This document shows positions 59,730-64,000 of a stretch of DNA of 64,000 nucleotides, in pieces. Source of the stretch: Gnetum montanum (lineage: Eukaryota; Streptophyta; Gnetopsida; Gnetales; Gnetaceae); NCBI GenBank assembly GCA_015680685.1, contig MNCI01025588.1, positions 838,612 through 902,611 of the forward strand, written 5' to 3'. Position 1 is the first letter of the stretch. Each line of letters begins with the position of its first letter. The translations under genes were made by a program, and so were the position numbers. The notes beneath the pieces were generated by a model, which worked only from the letters and a program-made list of their open reading frames with translations, was not told the origin of the DNA and did no database searches.

Positions 59730-61119
59730 ATGTCTTATTCTTTCCCCAGACATGAAGATGTCAAATTGCCAATTCCACAAGAGTGCAAAGTGGTATATAC
59801 TCATCCTAATGAGTATGTACTAGATTTCACCTTCATCCTACATCAGGATGAATAGCTAGTGTGATATGGAGGGAAACATCATCTTGCCTCCTAATTGATC
59901 TATACCTTTGATGCTACTTCAAACTTTGAAGAAGTTAGACATCTCAGATCTTCATGAAGAATACATTGTGGATGGTTATGACACTTGGGCCTATCGTCCC
60001 ACTAAAACATAATGCAAGCAAGATTGACATCAGGAGAAGCTCCATGAAGCTATGAAGGGGAACATTATACTAATTCCTTATTCCTACTATATTAAGATGA
60101 CAATGAGGATCCTCCCTTTGAATGTTCTCAACATGAAGATTCTTCATCCCCTATTATTGGTGACGTGGATGCGAGCCTGAACCTACGATCCACTATTCAT
60201 AAACTAGGTTTAGAAAAAAGTGATAGCTAAGGTAGGGATTTAGGCCAACCTCACAATAGTAAGGGATCTAAAAATGGTAGTTTTAATAAGCGAAAAAGTG
60301 ATGGTGGAAACCATGGCGGCCCTAGCAATCCACCTTCCTCTCCATCCTCTTCATCTGATTCGAAACGTTCCCCTTCATCTTTGGCTTCTCATAGAAGCCA
60401 TCATTGAAATAATCGTGATGAAGGTAATCAATGAGACAATAATGACCATGAAGGCCATCAAAACCAAAGGTATGGTTGAAACCATCATTGGTGTCATTGA
60501 TGTAGTGCTGATGATAAACCTCTATTAGCAACTCGAAGCATGCCCAACATTGCAAAGGTAGTTAGAATTCCAACCAGGCATATGAAAAATAATAGGATCA
60601 AGTGCTTAGACATTAATAATATCCCAAGATTGGAGGGGGGATAAAAATTTGATCTACAAATGCACCTACAAGCTTTCCATGATGCCTATGCCTTATAGAA
60701 CATAGAAAATGAATGGCAAAAACTCAAGCACTTTCCTAGGACACTCATCAAGGAAGCTAAAAGTTGGTACTGGTCCTTGGAACTGGAATCCATTCATTGA
60801 TGAAGTACCATGTTAGAGCTATTTCATGAAAAATACTAGATATACTCTAAAGTGTCTAATTTGAGAAGGTAAATCCAAGGCTAGAAATAGGGAACACATG
60901 AACCCTTGGATGCCACCATGGGTAGATACCATTCACTCTTACACTGATGCCTTAGTCATGGCTATTCTCAATAGGAACAACTTCACCACATCATAGATGG
61001 GCTCAAAGTAGAAACTAGAAGAACTCTTCGGGTGTATTCCTAAGGAAGACTATCTAAACTAAGAGCTCATCAGATTGAAAGGCTAATTAAGCTAGTAGCA
61101 AAAGAAGAAGGTGAGCTAC
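59730..61119 (+). pseudogene. gag, element 4 (decayed, truncated)
   Basis: Starts at the ATG 59730 (MSYSFPRHEDVKLPIPQECK), then VVYTHPNEYVLDFTFILHQDE and a stop. A basic/Ser-rich tract (PPSSPSSSSDSKRSPSS) lies near 60330-60385. The gag core (FPRTLIKEAKSWYWSLELES) is near 60733-60795, and HHIIDGL is at about 60985. The frame ends in KLVAKEEGELL, where element 5 begins. The zinc knuckle is cut off. Confidence 0.8.
61115..61119. repeat. Presumed left target duplication of element 5
   Basis: GCTAC precedes the LTR; the other copy lies outside the window. Confidence 0.5.
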
Positions 61120-61955
61120 TGATGAATCACCATTTGTTTGTGGCTACGATGTCAGGTATGCAACATCGGGGCCTTGGTTGGATGTTGCATATCTAACGTC
61201 GGGGTATATTCCCCAAGTCTATAAATACCACGTTTGGGCTTTCATTTTGAGTTAGTTTTGAATAGTTTAGTTTTTAGTTTTCAAGCAAGGTAGTGAAGCT
61301 CTTAAATTCTATTTTCCTCAAAGTTAGAATATTTTCTGACTGCTCGCAGAAGGATTCTAAAGTATGTACGGTTCTTTATTCAAGCATTGATGTACCTAAG
61401 TGCAATAGTGTGATGAGAATAAAATGAGCTCTTTTGAAAATCCTTAAAGAATAGAGAATAGCTTAATATTTTCTTTAATGCATTTTACTTTCTTGTTCTT
61501 TAATTTAATGCATTTGATTAAGCAATTTATTCTAGTAGGTAATGAACACGAGAACAACCACTTCGAGCATTCATATAGTACTTGGTAATCCAGAAACGCT
61601 TAATGTTTGGTAGCCTAGTAGTGCTATATGTGTTCAAGAAAGTGGGGCGGTTACTTGTGTTAGGCTAGCTAGGTAATAGACATTAATTTTTAATCTTCTC
61701 TACCCTTATTCTTGTTATAGGCAATTACATCCATAAAATATAAAATGACAAAAATTCATATACCTCAATTACATTTAAACCATACCCTTAAGCCTCCAAG
61801 TGTAGTTGGGAAGACAATGAATATTCTTAACATTGTTTCACTTCCTAGAGAAAATAGTATACGAGATAACTATAGGTCCACAGAATTCGACTAGATTGCA
61901 CGTAATGCCTTAGTGATTCATATGGTTGGAAGTAGGGGTACCTTTTCACTCATCA
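61120..61955 (+). repeat. 5' LTR of element 5
   Basis: 836 bp, TGATGA...TCATCA. U3 repeats of GATGTCAGGTATGCAACATC type (61148-61210), unlike those of element 4 and closer to element 1. TATA box, TATAAATACC, at 61220-61229. Confidence 0.9.
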
Positions 61956-61956
61956 T

Positions 61957-61974
61957 CAGCACCATTGTCAAGGA
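61957..61974 (+). other. Primer binding site, element 5
   Basis: CAGCACCATTGTCAAGGA, a decayed tRNA-Asp-type site, one base after the LTR end. Confidence 0.75.
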
Positions 61975-62116
61975 CCTTTTTGTTATCTTGTGCACTATCT
62001 AGGACCTAGTAAAAAGTATTTAAATCATTGAAACGAACCTAAGAGTCATATGTTATTTCATAATGACTACAAAAAATTCTTAGAGCACACTGTGATTTTT
62101 ATTTTGCTAACTAAAA

Positions 62117-64000
62117 ATGTCTTCTTTTCATAGGAGCACTTCTCTACCCAAGGCTAATAATGTTCATTCGACAAAGCCTCAACAATACCAAATCATATAT
62201 ACTCACCTCGATGAGTATGTTTCAAATTTCACCTTCATCCTACATGAGGATGAATAGCTGTGGTGGCGTGACATGGAGAGGAACATTGTGTTGCCACCTA
62301 ATCATGTTGCTCCTACAATGCTCTATCAAATGCTTGCACAATGTGGTCTTCAAGACTACCATGGGAAGTATAATGTGGAAGATGTTGACACTAGGAATTA
62401 TCATCCCAATGAAGCACAATGCTTGTGTCACTAATAGCTAGAATAGCACTATGAGATTTTGAAGGGAAAAGGACTTAATGATCCTCCATTCCTGTTATAC
62501 CACCAAGCTAGTGGAGAACCCTTCTTTGGGGGTTTTCCATACAATGACACTCTTCTCCTTGAATTTGGAAATGGAGGTCAAAACTAGAATATGCACTGTA
62601 AAGTTCACAATCCTGATTCTAGTAACAAGGGATCTAATAATAAAGAAGGATCTAGAGGGACAAGTCAAGATAGGGATGTTGATAAGACGCATGATCGTGA
62701 TTGTGGTTATGATCGCCAAAGAGGTAGCAGTAGGCACCATGATGGTGCTAATTTTCCTTTCTCTTTTCCTTCATCATCATCTTCTTCTTTTAGCTTTGAT
62801 CATGACTATAGAAGGTGAGATTGTGATGAAGGTAACCAAAATGAACAAAATGACTAACTGAACCATGATAATAAAAGGGACTATTGAGACAGGCAAGATT
62901 AAGGACACATACATTCAAGAGAGGCACATGCCATGAACAAAGGGGTAGTAGAGGGCATTGTAGGCATCATGATCAAGGCCTCGATGAGCCTCTATTTGCT
63001 ACCTGAAGTATGCTTAACATCGTAGAGGAAATCAAAATTCCAACGAGGCATGTGAAAGATAGTCGAATCAAATGGTTAGACATGAACAATATTCCTTGAT
63101 TTGAAGGAGGATATAACTCTGATCTACAAAATGATCTTCAAGCTTTCCAAGATGCATGTGCCTTGCAAAACATAGAAAATGAGTGGTAGAAGCTGAAGTT
63201 CCTGAGGACACTCATTAAAGAAGTAGAGAACTGGTACCTGTCTTTAGATCTAGAATCTATCAAACATTATAGTACCATGCTTAAGTTGTTCAATGATAAG
63301 TATCAAATGTACTCTAGAGTATCCAACTTAAGAAAGAAAATCCAAGGCTAGAAATAAGGAGCACATGAAACCTTGGACACTACCATTGGCTGATACTATG
63401 CCTTGATGCACAAATGCCCTGGCCATGATTATTCTTAATTGGTTCAACTTCACCACATTGTAGATGGGCTTTGTAATGAAATGAGGAAAACCCTTGGTGT
63501 TTATGCCCAAGGATGATTGTTAAAACTAACTATCCATTAGGAACAAAGGTTAATAGAGTAGTTTTCCAAAGAGGAGGATGAGCTAAGAAAAAGAAAAAAG
63601 TGTAGAAAAGTACAACTGTGATCCTTTCATTCGTAAGTGAGAGGTTTGATTCTGCGATAGTGAGGATGAATCCATATTTGATGAGGGGATGCATAAAAAA
63701 GCCTTCCACTTCAATAGTTGAAATATAAACTTATGCCCAAGGTTGATTAGTTAAGAGACTCCATGGATAGTAGATTTCAAGCTGTCCTCAAAATTGCTAA
63801 GGAGTCCTGAGAACAAGGTAGTGACCATGAGCGTAAGAGGTGCAAGGTAGCTGAATGTGCATATTACAAAGGCAAGGGAAAAATTGCTGCAATAGAAGAG
63901 GTTGTAGATAGTGAATCAAATGATGATCATGGATGTGATGTTTTCCAATATGAACATCCTAATGGATGTTGCTCCATTGTGTCACATCTTTAGGAGTGGC
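62117..64000 (+). pseudogene. gag, element 5 (decayed, runs off window)
   Basis: Starts at the ATG 62117 (MSSFHRSTSLPKANNVH). A YTHLDEYVSNFTFILHEDE block is followed by a stop. The Ser-rich tract (PFPSSSSSSFSFDHDYRR) is near 62755-62816. The gag core (NIPxFEGG, LRTLIKEVENWYLSLDLES) is at about 63090-63260. The zinc-knuckle-like CDVFQYEHPNGCC, one Cys replaced by Phe, is at about 63935-63975, close to the window end. Frameshifts and stops throughout. Confidence 0.85.

Larger units (their letters stand above)
58698..61119 (+). mobile_element. Element 4: Athila-like element, 5' part
   Basis: LTR, primer site and most of gag, interrupted at 61119 by element 5 in the same orientation. Its remaining part is expected to the right of the window. 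The LTR repeats place it closest to element 3. Confidence 0.85.
61120..64000 (+). mobile_element. Element 5: Athila-like element, 5' part, nested in element 4
   Basis: LTR, primer site and gag continuing past the window end. Inserted into the gag of element 4, so it is younger. The gag sequence matches element 1 most closely. Confidence 0.9.

Overview
The window looks like intergenic DNA from a large, repeat-rich plant nuclear genome. I find no intact host gene, rRNA, tRNA or CRISPR. Nearly everything recognisable is decayed retrotransposon: plant Athila-type and Tat-type Ty3/gypsy LTR elements and one RTE-type LINE. All are full of in-frame stops, as in genomes that clear old insertions slowly. 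A conifer or other gymnosperm would fit, but the sequence does not prove it. Isolated N characters at 2095, 14166, 14260 and 29758 mark assembly joins, and two of them are flanked by duplicated sequence.

Layout. 1-3365: a decayed coding remnant and unclassified sequence. 3366-4326 (+): the 3' end of an old Athila-like copy (element 0); its 3' LTR is 14261-15141. Element 1 (4327-14259, minus, Athila-like, gag-protease-RT-RNase H-integrase) is inserted into element 0. 15142-19629: unclassified, with two SINE-like stretches. Element 2 (19635-36446, minus, target duplication ACTTT/ACTGT) has gag and a long extra 3' ORF (called ORF3 here) but has lost protease, RT and integrase. Inside it lies element E (24039-31509, minus, perfect duplication ACTAC), a Tat-type element with gag and protease only. 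36990-52132 (+): an RTE-type LINE split by an unclassified insert and by element 3 (39408-51712, plus, perfect duplication ATAGT), the most complete Athila-like copy: gag, protease, RT, integrase, internal promoter, ORF3. 52133-58692: mostly unclassified, with a minisatellite and two coding remnants. Element 4 (58698 onward, plus) has its gag interrupted at 61119 by element 5 (61120 to the window end, plus).

The most interesting structure is ORF3, present in elements 0, 2 and 3. It is about 0.9 kb codons long (roughly 910-950). Its N-terminal half resembles the 'putative plant transposon protein' family and its C-terminal half is coiled-coil-like. In elements 2 and 3 it is preceded by a second TATA-box promoter whose upstream repeats resemble the U3 of the same copy's LTRs. 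In element 3 there is also a possible intron ending exactly at the ORF3 start. Element 1 has pol without ORF3, element 2 has ORF3 without pol, and element 3 has both, which suggests a family that lived partly by sharing functions.
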